The notes: a model not told the origin generated them from the sequence alone. Shown: positions 1-12,300, counted from the stretch's first letter. The stretch: DNA of 64,000 nucleotides from Megalonaias nervosa (GCA_016617855.1 JAECUM010003706.1:1-64000); one strand, 5' to 3'. Program-made: numbers and translations.

Positions 1-262
1 ATGTCTGCATTGTGACAGTTTATAGTGATGTCAAGCACTGGGGCATCATGCAGCAGACATGTAGCATGATGTCCCACCCAGTCACATTATCTTGACACCA
101 GGCCGACCAGTCCTAACACTAACCTCTTAATGCTGAGTGCCAAGCATGGTAGCTGTTAGTACCATTTTTTTAAAGTCTACTGTATGACTCGGCCAGGGTT
201 CGAACCTGCAACATCCCGCATCTGAGGCAGACGCTCTAACCACTAGGCCAGTGGAGCAGTCA
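1..262 (-). repeat. tRNA-derived SINE, copy 1 (cut by window edge)
   Basis: Read on the minus strand, the head at about 262-185 looks like a tRNA gene. It has an A-box-like stretch (TAGTGGTTAGAGCGTC) and a B box (GGTTCGAACCC). A non-tRNA body follows that recurs at 14118-14372 and 52915-53175. The three copies share the tRNA-like head or body segments such as ctcttaatgctgag and gacatcactataaactgcca-like runs. The shared non-tRNA body marks it as a SINE and not a functional tRNA gene. The family name is not assigned. Confidence 0.75.
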
Positions 263-2367
263 AAGAATACAAAGCATAACAGATATGCATGTCTGACTGA
301 GAACAGTAACATGAAAACATAAAAGTATTTGAATTGACTATTTTTGTGTACTGCAAACATCTAGAGTTTCCAACATTACCCCTGGATTTAAAACTAAAAA
401 AAATTTATGTCGCGCTTAGAAGATGATCCATACTCTACATGAATAGGATTTTCAATAAAATAAAAAACACCTGTCGACTTGTGAGCAAATGTATACTGTA
501 TTGTCTAGAATATTATGGGGATCTGATTTCATACAGAGAAGCAAATGGATGAGAAAAATGTATGGTGCTTTGTTGGCTGGAAACATCATGTATTTTTTCA
601 AATACAATGAAAAAAACCATGTTTTAGGCAGCCTCAGTAATGACTTGCGAAATTGATCATAGCAGTACATATACATATCTTAATGTAATTAAATGTTTAC
701 TCCATTTTATCAAGAGGATACCTTAAATTTGAAAATCTACCATCAACTACAAATATTCAAAGGCATAGAATTTTATATGTTTGCTAGTTTTGCCAATTTC
801 ACACTGAATAAACTGCCAGTGAAGAACTACCTTACACTATTTACATTGGATTGAACTATGATCATATGATTTTTTTATTATGAGAAGCAAAATGAACATA
901 ATTATCTTCCAATAATGTAGTTATTATTTCATTTTTCAAACTATTTTAAGATTAGAAGTATTGCCAATAATGTCATTGTTTAAATCAGCTTTCAGCGCAA
1001 CATTAAGGTATACACATCAGACAAGTGTCAAACGTGGGTAAAACCAGGGGCCATACTACCAGGCGAAGTGGGTGACTAAGTTGCCTAAAATACGTAAACT
1101 TAGCCTTCTTCTGTTAGGAAAGCGAAAACGACTTTGCCCTGTGATTTCTTATGAGGTACAGGACTAACCATACCTTTTGAGATGCCCCCCTCACCTTAGC
1201 CAGGTTAGTTCTAGTGTTGTAGTGAAAGGTATTCATCAAGCCATCAGTAGCTAGGCCTAGTTTTGATATCAATTACACTGACAAACAAGCTCCTGCACAT
1301 TCACAGGCATGTGTTTTGATAACTGACTGACCATTAACCATTTCGTGAGTAGGCCCCTATCACTTCCTAATTTACGCCTGTTATCCTTTGATGATAAAAA
1401 CATACAAACTATTGTTTCAAAATTTTAACAACAGTACGTAAATAGCAATTTGTGCTTTAAGAATAGAATTGGTTATCTGGATATTTTAACTGCCTCTTGT
1501 ACACTATTTCGTCATAAAATTAGTTTGAAACTAAGTGTACCAGTAGTGGGGAAATAATGGCCGACATCACTTTGTCTGGGAATTACCAGTTTATTAGATT
1601 TTCTGTTTTCGTAATCATCGGGCAGATATATTCAGAAAAATATATAATTCATAGAAAGCAAAGCCTATGTATTATGTTATTTAAGATTTAACTTTGAAAT
1701 GCAATGATCATAAATATATGGAACAATGCTTTGTTGTGGAATTCATGAGAAGTACTGCAAGGTCAAAGTTGTTTTCTGACTTGACTCGTATTTGTGAAAA
1801 TATTGAAAAAAGCTGCGAAGCAAATAACATTTAATCAATGCCCAAAATTAATACAAGTATGTAGACAAATAAATAAACCACAAATCTGCAATCCTATCAA
1901 TGGACTGTTGTAATAAAGCTATATAATGTGAGTGATTACATTATGAAAACCCCTCCTTCTAAAAATAGATGCACTCATGTCTGTGTTGATTCAGTTGGAA
2001 AGAAGGGTTTAGTTCATACACCGACTATAAGGTTGTCATGTCTGTAATTATATGCATTTTAGTGTGTTATGTATGAAAAGTTATGGTAATGTTTTATCTG
2101 CAACAAAGAAATGAGGATGAGTAGTGTTATCTGAAGACACATGTTCATTTGCCCTCGTATACGTGGTACAGGGGTCATTTCAAACACATTTAGAAATATC
2201 TGAAGTGCCAATATTGTAAACTTTTAGAAAGTATAAAAAGAACAAATTACAAAAATATACAAAAAAAATGGATTAAGGGCAGTTGATTAAGCATTTTTAC
2301 TATCTTGCAATTAAAATACTGTAATCTGGTTACTCAGTTAAAATTCGTTATAATGTAGTTTCTATTC
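263..2367. other. Non-coding AT-rich stretch, probably ILK intron
   Basis: No convincing gene was seen. Short open frames here are AT-rich, lack recognisable motifs and have no relatives elsewhere in the window. By position it lies downstream of ILK exon 6 on the minus strand, so it is probably ILK intron 6. Confidence 0.5.
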
Positions 2368-2379
2368 TCTTTTAGACTC

Positions 2380-2516
2380 GCCAGTAGCTTCTTGTGGGTT
2401 GGTGGTTCTTTCCAGGGTTTTCCTGGGTTCTTCCTCCACCGTTAATACTGGCCGCCATGTATAGCCTATCGTGTGCTGAAAAATGGCATTAAACCCTACA
2501 ACAAAAACAACAACAA
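2380..2516 (+). mobile_element. 5'-truncated SINE-like retroposon with 12-bp target-site duplication
   Basis: The 137-bp body ends in a CAA-rich tail (2502-2516). It carries a 3' domain (tttccagggttttcctggg ... ctggccgccatgta ... ggcattaaaccc) of the kind widespread in invertebrate SINEs. It is bracketed by a perfect 12-bp direct repeat, tcttttagactc, at 2368-2379 and 2517-2528. This is a target-site duplication expected of LINE-driven retroposition. No tRNA head is present, so the copy is 5'-truncated. Confidence 0.7.
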
Positions 2517-2647
2517 TCTTTTAGACTCACATGGCCAAAATAACTCAGAAAAGTTTGTGCTTGAAAATAAAGTATTGCTTAAATCCAATGTTAATTGCAA
2601 ATATGAATGCTGGGAAACAGACAGCGTAATTCAAACGAGAATACACA

Positions 2648-2671
2648 TTATATATATATATATATATATAT
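2648..2671. repeat. (TA)n microsatellite, left part of the LTR-element insertion site
   Basis: This is an alternating TA run directly abutting the 5' LTR. The matching TA array continues right after the 3' LTR (9241-9325). The retrotransposon therefore inserted inside a TA microsatellite, and its short target duplication (atat) cannot be told from the array itself. Confidence 0.85.
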
Positions 2672-3594
2672 TGTTACGTATATGTAATTAATTATTTGTG
2701 TGTTAGTTTTAAATTCTCTTTTATTTTATTTTTATTTCATTACATGTTATTGTAATAATTTTATTCACTGGATTTGATATTTTTCAAGAGAAATTCGGTT
2801 CAGTTCTTTTAGCCTGATTAGAGCGCAAAAATATTGCTCAGTTATATTTTTAGTTAACCTAGTTCTTGACCTTGGTTCTGATTTTGTAAACATTGAGTGA
2901 AAATGATTGGTCATTATCAAGCTCATGTTCAGCCCACGTGTTAGTCTGTTTTGTAAACAGTTTTATTTTTTTAATTTATTTCCAGTGTGGGAATCTGATT
3001 CTTAGATAGGGCCATTCAAGTGTACGTGCAAATTGTCATTTTTATTACTGTGCTGTTCAAGTGACCACGTGAGCCACCATGTGATCTAAAGTCGTGGGTT
3101 AAAACAGACATTTTCTAGTGGATTTGATCAGTCGTAAAATATACCTTCAGACCGAAAGGTATTCCTGTTGTTGCCATTTGAATTGAGTTTTTTATTTAAA
3201 ATAATTTATTCATCCTGGAAAATACTCTTTTTCATCAGAATTCTTGGACAAAGACATTACTAAATTATTTGGAATTCAAAAGCCGGAATTATATTCTTGG
3301 CGACTCAACAAGGAACTGTTGACACATCAACACAAACTGGTTATAGAGGATGTCATTGCCTTCCATATTGGAACTTCATCGAGATTCGAACTTGGATTCA
3401 ATTAGAACTGTTTAGTGATAGGACTTATATTTTTCAATTCTAGGATTAATTTTTGGATTATTTTCACAAACTGTCAGTCCTATTTCATATTTTTGCCTTG
3501 TTTTCTAGGGAAATAAATTATTTTGTTAAAATTTACAAAGCTTGTTGACTTCACTCTTTTCTTTTCTTACTTTTGTACGAGCCTACACATAACA
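2672..3594 (+). repeat. 5' LTR of Gmr1-like Ty3/gypsy element
   Basis: This 923-bp repeat begins TGTTACG and ends TAACA, so it has the usual TG...CA termini with short inverted ends. It matches 8309-9240 along its whole length with scattered substitutions and small indels. By eye the divergence is a few percent, implying an old insertion. It contains the promoter and polyadenylation signals of the element, which I did not resolve individually. Confidence 0.93.
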
Positions 3595-3598
3595 AAGG

Positions 3599-3900
3599 AA
3601 AACTGGGGTGCTTGTCCTTGATATATATGAATTTTGGCTAAAATATTTCAAAAAAATTGTTTTTGAAATTTCCCCAAGTTTTCAGAGTATTTTGAATCCC
3701 AAGTACTATTTCATATTTTGTTTGTAATTTTAGTGGAATTAACAGGAAAATTGGGGTGCTCGTCCTTGGGATATATGAATTTTGGCTAAAATGTTTAAAA
3801 AAAAATTGTTTTTGAAATTTAAATTCCCCTAGTTTTCAGAATATTTTAAATCCCAAGTACTATTTCACATTTTGTTTGTAATTTTAGTGGAATCAACAGG
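3599..3900 (+). repeat. Duplicated leader with primer-binding-like site
   Basis: Two tandem copies of about 150 bp (3599-3746 and 3747-3900) share the core gggatatatgaattttggct and end in aatt/caacagg. Each begins with TGGGG, at 3604 and 3752. The second copy, TGGGGTGCTCGTCCTTGGGA (3752-3771), resembles the complement of a tRNA-Pro 3' end as used by gammaretroviruses (TGGGGGCTCGTCC...), with small differences. The first copy lies nearest the LTR, 9 nt from its end, and is the more diverged. Confidence 0.65.
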
Positions 3901-3913
3901 CTTTTTTTTTTTG

Positions 3914-5062
3914 CAATGTCATCAAAAGTGGAGACTTTTCTTTCTAGTTCTACTCAGGAGCCAGTTGGATAGTTTGAAAAAAGATCAGTTGCTTGAACTT
4001 GCCAGAAAATATAATCTTTCTGAAGCAAAATCTTCCTTAACGAAGCAAGAAATTAAAAACATTTTGATTCAGGATTTGGTAGACAAGGATGTTTTCGATA
4101 AAAGTGTTTTCGGTTCGATCAGTAAGTCTGCATCAGACTAATATAAAAGTAAAGGAATTGACATTAAAATACAAGATGGAATTAGAGTTAAGGAAGCTGG
4201 AACTTCAGAAAGATAAAGAGGAAGTAAGACAAATGCAGTTTCAGAAAGAGAAAGATGAAAGACAAATGCAATTTGAGAAAGAAAAACTAGATATGCAAAT
4301 GCAAAGAGGAATTAGGTTAAAAGAATTAGAGCTGGCAAAAGGAAAACACTCTCCTACTTTGATGTTTTCAAAAATATCAAGTTAGTGCCCCCTTTTCTGG
4401 AAAAAGAAGTAGACAGATATTTTCCTCATTTTGAAAAAATTGCAGAAAATCTCAAGTGGCCAAGGGAGCATTGGACTCTATTATTACGATTTGTACTTAC
4501 TGGTAGAGCTAGTGATATTTATTTTTCACTGTCACTAGAGCAGAGTGCTGACTATGATGAGGTTAAGGACTGTATTTTGAAGGGTTATGAGTTAGTCCCT
4601 GAGGCTTATAGGCAAAAATTCAGGAATTCTAGAAAATCCACTGACAAGACTTATGTTGAATTTGCATGGGAAAAAGCACAACAATTTGATAGATGGTGCT
4701 TAGCCGAGAAAGTTGAACATGATTATGAAAGTCTCAGACAACTCATGTTACTTGAAGAGTTCAAGAACTGTGTCCCTAGCGATATTAAGGCTTATCTTGA
4801 CGAGCATGAGATCGAAATCTTGGATAATGCTGCTCGTGCTGCTGACTAGTATTTCTTAACTCATAAAGTTTCTGTTGTAGGCAAGTCTTTCACTCAGCAG
4901 TCTACTGGTAAAAAGGTATTTCAGCCTAATACGACTCCTTCTAAAACTCAATCTGGCACAACCTTTAAAAATCAAGCTTCTGATAAACTTGATTCAAAAT
5001 CCTTGTCTCTTCCTACGTGTACCTATTGCAAGAAGAAAGGACACGTTATTTCTGATTGCTTC
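3914..5062 (+). pseudogene. gag: gag of the Gmr1-like element, frameshifted
   Basis: Gag forms the particle and binds the RNA genome. The likely start is the ATG at about 3914. That frame meets a stop within 20 codons, and the protein-like sequence continues in another frame (about 3966-4140, with KKDQLLELARKYNL). A charged coiled-coil segment follows (4149-4345, repeated RQMQFQKEKDE-type units). Next is a capsid-like SCAN-related block (4385-4849, with PFLEKEVDRYFPHFEKIAEN and VPEAYRQKFRNS). A CX2CX4HX4C zinc knuckle (CTYCKKKGHVISDC, 5018-5059) closes it. At least two frameshifts and an in-frame TAG (4846-4848) break it. Fold assignment rests on motif recognition only. Confidence 0.8.
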
Positions 5063-5144
5063 AAATTGAAATATAGGCATCAGAATCAAGACAGACCTAT
5101 CCCAAATGCTCTTATTTCCAAGAGGTTAAGGTCACGGCCATGTA

Positions 5145-5661
5145 TTGAAAGCAATACATTTGTTGGGTTTCAAAAACCCTAGTCTGATTTTATTATGGAG
5201 AATTATGAACTATTCATGTCGAAGGGTTCTATATCACTCTTGGGTAATTTGGCCAATCCTATCCCTATTAAAATTTTTAAGGGATACAGGAGCTTCTCAG
5301 TCTTTTATTATCAGGTACTTTGCCTTTTTCTGAGAAGTCCTGTTCTAATGAAAGTGTTCTCATTCAGGGAGTAGAGTGCAGCTTTGTTAATGTTCCTCTC
5401 CATTCTGTAAATTTGTCATCAGACTTAGTTTCAGGACCTGTGACAGTCGGCATAGTATCTACTTTACCTGTTGAGGGCATTCATTTGTTACTAGGTAACA
5501 ACCTAGCTGGAGACAAAGTTGTGGTTAATCCACTTGTAACTGACAAGCCTTCTTTGGATCAGAATGTTGATCCAATTGAAAAAGAATACCCTGATTTATA
5601 CCCAGCTTGTGCAGTTACTAGAGCTATGGCAAGGAAAGCTCTTGAGAATGATTTTGATTAG
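5145..5661 (+). pseudogene. Aspartic protease region of the Gmr1-like element
   Basis: The retroviral-type protease active site reads LRDTGASQSFII, with DTG encoded at 5283-5291. The catalytic triplet is intact. The frame is lost about 40 nt later and continues in another frame at 5320-5661, with a plausible C-terminal protease half (GIHLLLGNNLAGDKV). A linker toward integrase follows. The enzyme would cut the Gag-Pol polyprotein, but the frameshift disables it. Confidence 0.75.
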
Positions 5662-5797
5662 GAAAGTATTCCTTTAGCTGACACATGTATTGGTCAGGCT
5701 ACTGATGAGGTCACTTTCACTCCTTGTTTGGATCAATCAAAAGGTATTGATCACAGTGATCCTCTTTTAACTACTCATTCTCTTTTATCTAATCAGG

Positions 5798-6660
5798 GTG
5801 TTTAAGCAACAATCACTTGTTGTCGAACAGGAAAAAGATCCTGAGATCTCCTGTTTGTTTCAGAGGGCCATTAGTGAAACTGAAGCCACTGAAGTACCTG
5901 TCTGTTATTTCATTAAAAATAGAATTCTTATGAGAAAATGGAGACCTCCCGAGGTACCTGCTGGTGACGAGTGGTCAGTAAACTATCAGATTCTAGTTCC
6001 AAATCTTACAGACAAGAAATACTTAGTTTGGCCCAAGAAACTCCTCTGGCTGGTCATTTAGGGATTAATAAGACTTATCACAAGATCTTAACTCACTTAT
6101 ATTGGCCAAAAATCAAAAGTGATGTTTGTAAATTTTGTAGATCTTATCATACTTGTCAAACAGTAGGAAAACCCAATCAGAAGATACCTAAGGCTCATCT
6201 GCAACCTATTCCTGCGTTTGACGAAACATTTAGCAGAATTATGGTAGATTGTGTTGGTCCCTTACCTAAGACCAAGTCAGGCAACCAATATTTGTTGACC
6301 ATTATGTGTGCATCAACAAGATTCCCAGAGGCAATTCCTTTGAGGAATATTAAAACCAAAACTATAGTAAAAGCTTTGATAAAGATTTTTTTACTCAATT
6401 TGGTCTTCCCAAATCTGTCCAATCGGATCAAGGGTCAAATTTTATGTCTGGAATTTTCCAGCTAGTTATGCTTGAATTTGGCACTCAGCAATTCAAGTCA
6501 AAAGTGAAATTATGGTTTCACAAAACTTTACTTGAGAGAAGTTTTGAGTCTTGTAATAGAGTTCTTTCTCTCTGGCTCATTCTTCAAAATTTTCTTCAAA
6601 TTAGATTTTACGGCCCTTACAAAGTAAAGAAGAAAATGAATGAGTTAAATTATAATAATA
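5798..6660 (+). pseudogene. Integrase of the Gmr1-like element, upstream of RT
   Basis: The N-terminal part (5798-6061, with ILMRKWRPPEVPAGDEW) shifts frame near 6000. It continues at 5971-6465 as the zinc-binding domain (GHLGINKTYHKIL ... CRSYHTCQ, in which one expected cysteine position is Tyr). The catalytic core follows, with the first Asp in IMVDCVGPLPKTKSGN. After another frame change the second Asp sits in SDQGSNF (about 6420-6445). The stretch 6480-6600 looks shortened or rearranged. A GPY/F-like motif (FYGPYKVKKK, about 6605-6640) marks the C-terminal domain. Its position before RT is what classifies the element. Confidence 0.82.
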
Positions 6661-6682
6661 GTATTCTGATGTAAATAAATTA

Positions 6683-7440
6683 ATGGAGTACTATTATACT
6701 GAAAGAGATAGCCAAGTAAATCCTGCAATTAACTTAGTTGTACCTGTCCCACCAACTGAGGATTTAAGTGAAGTAATTCAATCGGACTCTACTGATTTTG
6801 GAGCGACAAATCTTTGGAATTCAAAAATCATGAAAAATCTGGACCAGAAACTTTTACATTTGCAACAACAGGAAAAGAATGAACTTAAACAGCTATTATT
6901 TGAATATGAGCACTTATTTTGAGATATTCCTACGGGGACAAACAAAATTTGTCATGATGATGAAATTGTGAATTCTAAACCTGTGAAACAACACCCTTAC
7001 AGGATGAACCCTCTCAAAGAGGAATACTTGAAAAAGGAAATTCAGTATTTATTGGAGAATGATTTCATAGAGCCCAGTAAAAGTGATTGGAGTTCACCAT
7101 GTATACTTATTCCGAAACCAGATAAAACTTTCCATATGTCCACTGATTATAGGAAGGTGAACAGTGTGACAAAAACAGATTCATTTCCATTGCCAAGAAT
7201 CGATGACTGTATTGATAAAATTGGAAATGCCAAGTATGTCACCAAATTTGACCTTCTGAAAGGATTTTAGCAAAATCCACTAATGGAAAGGGCAAAGGAA
7301 ATTTCGGCATTCATGACTCCAGATGGACTTTATCAATATGAAGGGTTTGCCAAGTACTTTTCAACGTTTGATGAATATGATTACCTCTGGTCTAGATAAT
7401 TGTGATGCTTACATCGATGATGTCATCATCTACAATGACA
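6683..7440 (+). pseudogene. Reverse transcriptase of the Gmr1-like element
   Basis: A linker (6683-6919) ends in a TGA. The RT core follows: FIEPSKSDWSSPCILIPKP, then STDYRKVN, then YVTKFDLLKGF, where a TAG at 7267-7269 interrupts it. A frameshift falls between about 7330 and 7370. The catalytic box AYIDDVIIY (about 7408-7434) is intact. RT copies the genomic RNA into DNA, but the nonsense codons and frameshift make this copy inactive. Confidence 0.87.
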
Positions 7441-8178
7441 CCTTGAAAGAACATCTAGCAACGATTCGGAAATTCTTTGACAGACTTAGTGATGCAAGTT
7501 TGACAATTAACTTATCTAAAAATGAGTTCTGCCGTGCTTGTGTAACATTTCCAGGACATATTAAGGTCAAGGCTATCTCTGAATTCCCTGTGCCTGTCAG
7601 TAAAAAGCAACTGATGCGATTTTTAGGTGTGGCTGGATACTATCGAAAATTTTGTTCCAATTTTTCTAATATTGCTGAACCTCTGACAAACTTATTGAGC
7701 AAGAAAAACAAGTTTCTTTGGACTGATAAATGTCAGGAGGCTTTTGATAGGTTAAAGGCCATACTTAAAAATGCGTCGGTTCTTACTGCTCCAAATTTCA
7801 ATCAACCATTTAAACTATCTGTTGATGCAAGTGATGTTGGGGTTGGAGCAGTATTGGTTCAAGAAGATAGAAATGATGTTGATCATCCAGTTGCTATTTC
7901 TCTAAGAAATTAAATAAGCACCAAACAAATTACTCAACAATCGAGAAGGAATGTTTGGTTTTAATATTGGCATTACAGCATTTTGAAGTTTACATTAGTT
8001 CAGCTCCTTCTCCAGTTGTTGTTTAGTGATCACAACCCCCTTACTTTCATCAACAAGATGAAAAATAAAAATCAAATATTATTAAGGTGGAGTTTGTTTT
8101 TATAAGAATATAATCTTGACATCAGGCACATCAAGGGAAAAGATAATTTGATTGCAGATGCACTTTCCCGTGTTTAGA
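7441..8178 (+). pseudogene. RT connection and RNase H domain of the Gmr1-like element
   Basis: The open stretch to 7911 carries the gypsy RT thumb/connection (FLGVAGYYRKFCSNFSNIAE) and the RNase H start (KLSVDASDVGVGAVLVQED). A TAA at 7911-7913 and further breaks follow. Other frames carry DHNPLTF-like sequence, LLRWS, and the C-terminal HIKGKDNLIADALSRV, ending at 8178. The pol region stops here, just before the 3' purine tract and LTR. Nothing resembling a second integrase lies between, which confirms the unusual domain order. Confidence 0.87.
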
Positions 8179-8308
8179 AATATTATTTCATGTACACTTT
8201 GTATAATCCATAAGAGTTTTCTTATGTAATTTTGTTTTACCTCATGTATAATTTACATATGGTAAGAAGAAAGCTTTATTATATCAATCTTTTTCTTTAT
8301 GGGAGAAG

Positions 8309-9236
8309 TGTTACGTATATGTAATAAAATTACTTGTGTGTTAGTTTTAAATTCTCTTTTATTTTATTTTTATTTCATTACATGTTATTGTAATAAGTTT
8401 ATTCACTGGATTGGACATTTTTCTAGAGAAATGCGGTTCAGTTCTTTTAGCCTGATTAGAATGCAAAAATATTGCTCAGTTATATTTTTGGTTAACCTAG
8501 TTCTTGACCTTGGTTCTGATTTTGTAAACATTGAGTGAAAATGATTGGTCATTGCCAACATCATGTTCAGCCCATGTGTTAGTCTGTTGTAAACAGTTTT
8601 ATATTTTAAATTTATTTCCCGTGTGGGAATCTGATTCTTAGATAGGGCTATTCTAGCGTACGTGCAAATTGTCATATTTTTTTTACTGCACGGTTCAAGT
8701 TAAGTGACCACGTGAGCCATCATGTGATCTAAAGTCGTGGGTTAAAACAGACATATTCTAGTGGATTTGATCAGTCGTAAAATATACCTTTAGACTGAAA
8801 GGCATTCCTGTTGTTGCCATTTGAATTTAGTTTTTTTTATTTAAAATAATTTATTCATCCTGGAAAATACTCTTTTTCATCAGAATTCTTGGACAAAGAC
8901 ATTTACTAAATTATCTGGAATTCAAAAGCTGGAATTATATTCTTGGTGACTCAACAAGGAACTGTTGACACATCAACACAAACTGGTTACAGAGGATGTC
9001 ATCACCTTCCATATTGGAACTTCATCGAGATTCGAACTTGGATTCAATTAGAACTGTTTAGTGATAGGACTTATATTTTTCAATTCTAGGATTAATTTTT
9101 GGATTATTTTCACAAACTGTCAGTCCTATTTCATATTTTTGCCTTGTTTTCTAGGGAAATAAATTATTTTGTTAAAATTTACAAAGCTTGTTGACTTTAC
9201 TCTTTTCTTTTGTTACTTTTGTATGAGCCTACATGT

Positions 9237-9240
<4 letters not shown>
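8309..9240 (+). repeat. 3' LTR of Gmr1-like Ty3/gypsy element
   Basis: This 932-bp copy of the 5' LTR begins TGTTACG and ends TAACA. It is preceded by the purine tract gggagaag that would prime plus-strand synthesis. Differences from the 5' LTR (for example gtaattaattatttg against gtaataaaattacttg near the start) are scattered along its length. Confidence 0.93.

Positions 9241-9325
<85 letters not shown>
9241..9325. repeat. (AT)n microsatellite flanking the 3' LTR
   Basis: This is a pure AT array of about 85 bp, the right half of the insertion site of the LTR element. Open frames through it are only Tyr-Ile repeats. Confidence 0.97.
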
Positions 9326-9326
<1 letters not shown>

Positions 9327-12300
9327 CATTTCTAGCTTTGCGTCCACTTCTCCCTGCTCTATCTAAAAGGAGAAGTCTCTTCTCCCTAAAATTCAAGTCT
9401 TGCTTGACCCCTGTAAAACTCCACATGCATTATCTAAATGATCTTATATTGAAAACAGCTCCAATCCAGTAATGGGCAGCAGTTAACTAAGATTTTACAT
9501 GTATATACAAGGTACATGTTCTACTAACACAAGCGTATTTTGGACTATTTCCACCATTAAGCATCATTCTCTCTTGTAATTAGGTTTGCATGGCGTAAAA
9601 TTTATTAGTATAAGTGCTACTAATTTAAGGTAATAGTAAAGTATTTCCTGGATAATTTCATTGTTGTGATGGATGATAGTATGATTAATAATATTTATTT
9701 ATTCTGGGTTACAGGAAGACAGTGAATACATGCCCTCTGATGATGAGCAATAAATCTCCGGTTCATAATCTAATGACTCGTGTGCTTCAGATGTAATACC
9801 ACATTGGCTTAAATTGAATCGCCGATACCTGATGAATATCCAGAACCCAAGGCTTCAAAGAAAACTAAGACAGCATCCATGAATGATATATAATCCAATT
9901 AAATGTCCGTATCAAAATGAGCAAACGTCAATAAACTGACTACATACCAAAATAACAACTAAAGTTGCAAAATCAATCGTAAATATATTAGTCTGATTTA
10001 ACTGTTCAGTATTCAGCAGGATGGGGCCGCTGACAGTCCCCAAAATGAACAAGAGGTGAAAGAGAAAGAGCTCCTAGATAAACTACTTCCAAGCTGTCTA
10101 AGACTAAGGCCCATGTCCATACTGTATTGGTTATTTTGTCAACAGGGAGCTCTGGTGGCACAGTTGTTCTTTTAAACTACCGAAAAAAGAGGGAAGACGA
10201 CAAATGATGGATCCATCAATTCAATACTTCTTCCCGTAATAGTTCCTCATATCCTACACACAGAATGAAGCAGTAAGAAAATATTAAGCTAAACTTTCAG
10301 AAATTGTGTTAGCTTAGACATTTCAACTGATATCAGACCATAAAATACTTGGAAGCTTTACATGAAAAGAGAGCAATGGTTTTCATTAATCAAACCTGTT
10401 TTAATTCACCATCGCGAACTGTACAATGTGCATGTTTGCAGCATGGTATGGTACAAAAGAACCCAATAAATTAACATCTAACAAATTAAGAAAACAAAAT
10501 GCGGCCATGTCACAACTGATAAGCATGAAGACAACAGATTTTATATTCTAGCCAGTCATCTGTGCCACGATATCCGGGGTTAGAAAAAAGTACTATTCAA
10601 TTCAGGTACCACAAGGCAGCAAGCTCCTGCTGAGGATAGAGGATGGTGGAAAAGCTTGAGGTTCAGGAACTCTCTAGATTCCATAAATCTAGGAGAGAAG
10701 GATGAAAATGAAGTGGAGAACACCATCAAACAATATTCTTGATGGATACCTTTTAAGCAACATTTAGAATGAAAGTTGTTAATATGCTACAGAAAAACAA
10801 AGTTAAAGAACACTCTTCATAAAATGATTTTGTGTTGAATCTTGGCTGAATGACAAGTTCCATTGACTATATGATACAACCAAGCCTGAAGTGTTCTGTT
10901 AAGTCAAGATTGCATGACACGATTTTCCAGCAGAACACAATATTTAACTCTATTATTTGTTCCTTAACTTCTCCAATAGGAATATTTTATTCCTTTTTGT
11001 ATATAATATTGGGACCAACATACTTCCATTTTCACATCTGGATGCTTGCATTTTGTTTGATGGGTATGAACAGAGAGATTATAAACTACCCCAGCAAGCC
11101 ATTCTCTTCTACATATGATTGGAAAGGCAAACTGATATTCTCAGATCTTGTTTTACCCATTAAGTTAAAAGGTATTATCTACAGTTTTTCTTTTGCTTGG
11201 GTTTATCATACCCAGGGTAAAATTATTGCTTCTATAACTGATTTTAGGACTTAGTTATTTGTATAAAAAAATCAAATATTTTAATCAGCTACTTTACGAA
11301 GGTCATATTTAAACAACCCTAAAATTTTAACAGAGGGTCTACCAACAAAGGATGGAACACGCAGTATCAATTAGTTTCAAAATGCCAACAAGGGAGGGTA
11401 AAAATGTAACTATTTCCAAATGCTAGAACCTCTGTCATAAGAAGTCTGATGTTACAACAACAGCATAATAATTAAGACTAACCAAAACAGTCCAGCTCCA
11501 TGCATTTATATACCAGGAAAATGGGTGAAAATGCATTTTGCTACTACTAGCTATGTGACGTTTCGCAAATATCCCACATCGTAAAATAATCGACCTGACC
11601 TAACCCATCCAATGGAAAATAACCTAATTTTTCTAAGAACCCACCTTGCCCCACCAGCCAATGAGAAATTACCCCAAAGTTGGTTTTATTATTGTTTGTA
11701 AACTCCTACGTCAACAACTACTTAGAGTTCCTACGCAATCTACATTCTCAATATTTTCAAATAGCATTTTATACCCATTGCCAATAAACTTAAGTATCTA
11801 CTATCTTCACTATAGATGCTCATTACAAATTAGTCATGGATAAAATCTACACATAATATAGACAGCCATATACCAAGAGTTACAAAAAAATATATAAATA
11901 TATAACACCAATGTGTTCTTTTTCCAACTCTTTGCTTACCTTACCTTAGAATTTTTATTAATATAGAATTGAAAGAAAAAAATGTATGTAAATAATAAAT
12001 TGTTAGCTTAATATACTGTTGAATAAACAAGTGAAAATAAAACTAAATAATTATCATTGAGAAGCTGCTTTCCATGGATCAAGTCATTTTGAAGCTTCAT
12101 TGTCAAAAGCTTGATCGCAAATATACATTAGAACAATATTTATTATTTCTCGCCACTAATACAGAGTGTACTAATGTTTCTCAGGGGTCAAAACTAAAAC
12201 CAGCAATGGCTATAAAAAGAGTAATGCTTCGTATGTTGCCAAACTAAGAAAACTGAACAAAATGTGTTTATTTTCCTTCTCCACATGAATTATGTATTCG

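Larger units (their letters stand above)
2672..9240 (+). mobile_element. Decayed Gmr1-like Ty3/gypsy LTR retrotransposon (integrase before RT)
   Basis: This is a complete but inactive element: 5' LTR, tRNA-primer-like leader, gag, protease, integrase, reverse transcriptase, RNase H, purine-rich tract (tgggagaag at about 8300-8308) and 3' LTR. Integrase (about 5800-6640) lies upstream of RT/RNase H (about 6680-8178). That is the reverse of ordinary gypsy elements and is the order reported for the Gmr1 group of gypsy-like elements. Every domain is interrupted by stops or frameshifts. It sits in a TA microsatellite, probably in ILK intron 6, antisense to ILK. A related RNase H relic lies at 48113-48440 on the other strand. 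Confidence 0.9.

Noticed and set aside
185..262. Functional tRNA gene on the minus strand
   Set aside because: A and B boxes are present, but the same sequence with a long shared non-tRNA body occurs at two other places, so it is a SINE head.
9169..9426. Tyr-Ile repeat ORFs on both strands
   Set aside because: They are translations of the AT microsatellite.
10850..11254. 134-codon ORF on the plus strand
   Set aside because: It is hydrophobic and AT-driven, has no motif or neighbours, and lies in intronic sequence.
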